Assembly (NCBI RefSeq): GCF_940670765.1
Contig: NZ_CALNVW010000002.1
Location: 186,001 to 250,000 of the forward strand
Length of the DNA stretch: 64,000 nucleotides
Source: Streptomyces sp. A 4/2
Lineage (GTDB): Bacteria > Actinomycetota > Actinomycetes > Streptomycetales > Streptomycetaceae
Direction of reading: 5' to 3'
A program made the position numbers and the translations under genes. The notes below the pieces were generated by a model. That model had not been told where the DNA came from and did no database searches. It saw nothing but the letters and a program-made list of their open reading frames with translations. Positions 63,140-64,000 of the stretch are shown here, in pieces (positions within the stretch are counted from its first letter, which is position 1; each line of letters starts with the position of its first letter).

Positions 63140-64000
63140 CTATCCCGAATTCGACGGAAACCTCCTGGCCAGTTCTCGGACTTCTTCACGGGTTCCCTGC
63201 TCTTCGCGCAACGCCTTCATGAACAGCGCCGCGATGTCGGCCATCTCCGGCGCCCCCATGCCCTGCGTGGTGACGGCGGCGGTGCCCAGCCGGATGCCCC
63301 GCCCATCACCGTAAGGCAGTGCGCAGGTGTCCAGGACCAGGCCCGCGGCTGCCAGGAGGCTGCGGGCCTGCTGCCCGCCGATGCCGAGCGGGGCCGGATC
63401 CGCCGTGATCAGGTGGGTGTCGGTCCCGCCGGTGGTGACCGCGAAGCCCTCCGCCGCGAGTCCGGCCGCGAGCACGCGCGCGTTCGCCACCACCTGGTGG
63501 GCGTAGGAGGCGAAGGCCGGCGTCGCTGCCTCGCCGAAGGCCACGGCCTTGGCCGCGATCGTGTGCATCTGCGCGCCGCCCTGGGTGAACGGGAAGACGG
63601 CCCGGTCGATCCGGTCGGCCAGGTCCGGGCCGCAGAGGATCATCCCGCCGCGCGGACCGCGCAGCACCTTGTGGGTGGTGGCGCAGACGACATCGGCGTA
63701 CGGAACGGGACTGGGCGCCGCTCCCCCGGCGATCAGGCCCATCGGGTGGGCCGCGTCCGCGATCAGATAGGCGCCCGCCTCGTCGGCGATGGCGCGGAAC
63801 GCCGCGTAGTCGGGGTGGCGCGGATACGAGATGGACCCGCAGACGATGGCCCGCGGCCGGTGCTGCTCGGCGAGGGCCCGCACCTGGTCGTAGTCGATCA
63901 GTCCGCTCTCGGCGTCCACCCCGTACCCGACGAAGTCGAACCAGCGGCCGGAGAAATTGGCGGGCGAACCGTGCGTGAGGTGCCCGCCGTGCGCCAGACC
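63140..64000 (-). CDS. glyA: Serine hydroxymethyltransferase (5' end outside window)
   Basis: PLP enzyme interconverting serine and glycine with tetrahydrofolate. About 287 C-terminal residues are present and the frame is open to the window edge. LAHGGHLTHGSPANFSGRWF at the edge, the PLP-binding lysine in CATTHKVLRGPRGGMIL and the GTDTHLITADPAPLG segment identify it. It may be a secondary SHMT paralogue, since its motifs differ slightly from the main GlyA (VLRGPRGG). Convergence or operon structure upstream cannot be seen. Confidence 0.93.
   Translation of the reverse strand, partial: GLAHGGHLTHGSPANFSGRWFDFVGYGVDAESGLIDYDQVRALAEQHRPRAIVCGSISYPRHPDYAAFRAIADEAGAYLIADAAHPMGLIAGGAAPSPVPYADVVCATTHKVLRGPRGGMILCGPDLADRIDRAVFPFTQGGAQMHTIAAKAVAFGEAATPAFASYAHQVVANARVLAAGLAAEGFAVTTGGTDTHLITADPAPLGIGGQQARSLLAAAGLVLDTCALPYGDGRGIRLGTAAVTTQGMGAPEMADIAALFMKALREEQGTREEVRELARRFPSNSG

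Overview
The window is chromosomal DNA of a Streptomyces or a very close relative. The sequence is very GC-rich with strong third-position G/C bias. GTG starts are common. The gene set includes the polar-growth coiled-coil pair scy-filP, a full F1Fo ATP synthase operon, nucS, icmA, an isolated pfkA / pta-ackA / pyk block, and many small actinobacterial families. From memory, gene order matches the S. coelicolor core block running from about SCO5426 (pfkA) down to SCO5364 (glyA-like). That correspondence is recollection, not a search. I saw no rRNA, tRNA, CRISPR, insertion sequence or phage gene.

Layout. 1-2.1 kb: the end of a sugar ABC importer (two permeases) and an HTH regulator. 2.3-8.4 kb: central carbon metabolism, with pfkA divergent from pta-ackA, then pyk with a leaderless promoter and a 14-bp palindrome. 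8.5-14.5 kb: a RibD/DHFR-like reductase, a rhomboid-like membrane protein, a DUF6230 / DUF6114 / Lys-Ala-rich secreted protein operon, and a thioredoxin-TPR (CnoX-like) protein. 14.8-22 kb looks more variable: a TetR regulator, a LegB-like sugar-nucleotide dehydratase overlapping a second MurG-like glycosyltransferase, a divergent two-component system, and a DrrAB-type exporter with its MarR regulator. 22-28 kb: icmA under a palindromic operator, two DUF3817 membrane proteins, a thiamine-binding-type protein, two MarR regulators and three tandem AIM24 genes. 28-32.5 kb: a two-component system whose sensor has an Asp/His-rich loop, facing a PepSY protein with an Asp/His-rich tail, then an MFS transporter. 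32.6-35.4 kb: meaB, an acetyl-CoA acetyltransferase and methylmalonyl-CoA epimerase. 35.6-40.4 kb: scy and filP. 40.6-44.5 kb: two successive ATPase-permease pairs. 44.5-53.5 kb: small conserved proteins, a luciferase-like oxidoreductase, nucS, a STAND-like ATPase with an exported tail, a STAS protein, a 3-hydroxybutyryl-CoA dehydrogenase, a deletion scar holding two gene remnants, cobalamin adenosyltransferase and DUF2550. 53.6-61.4 kb: atpIBEFHAGDC on the minus strand. 61.7-64 kb: a WecA/MraY-like phosphotransferase and a truncated serine hydroxymethyltransferase.

How it fits together. The window combines glycolytic control points and acetate overflow with B12-linked acyl-CoA chemistry (IcmA, MeaB, epimerase, adenosyltransferase, thiolase, hydroxybutyryl-CoA dehydrogenase). 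It also carries energy conversion, tip-growth cytoskeleton and cell-envelope functions (MurG paralogue, LegB-like, WecA-like, two envelope two-component systems, several exporters). The observations most worth following are the deletion scar between hbd and the adenosyltransferase, the Asp/His-rich sensor-PepSY pair, the MurG/LegB/two-component cluster, the AIM24 trio with a Cys/His cluster, and palindromes placed over the leaderless promoters of icmA and pyk.
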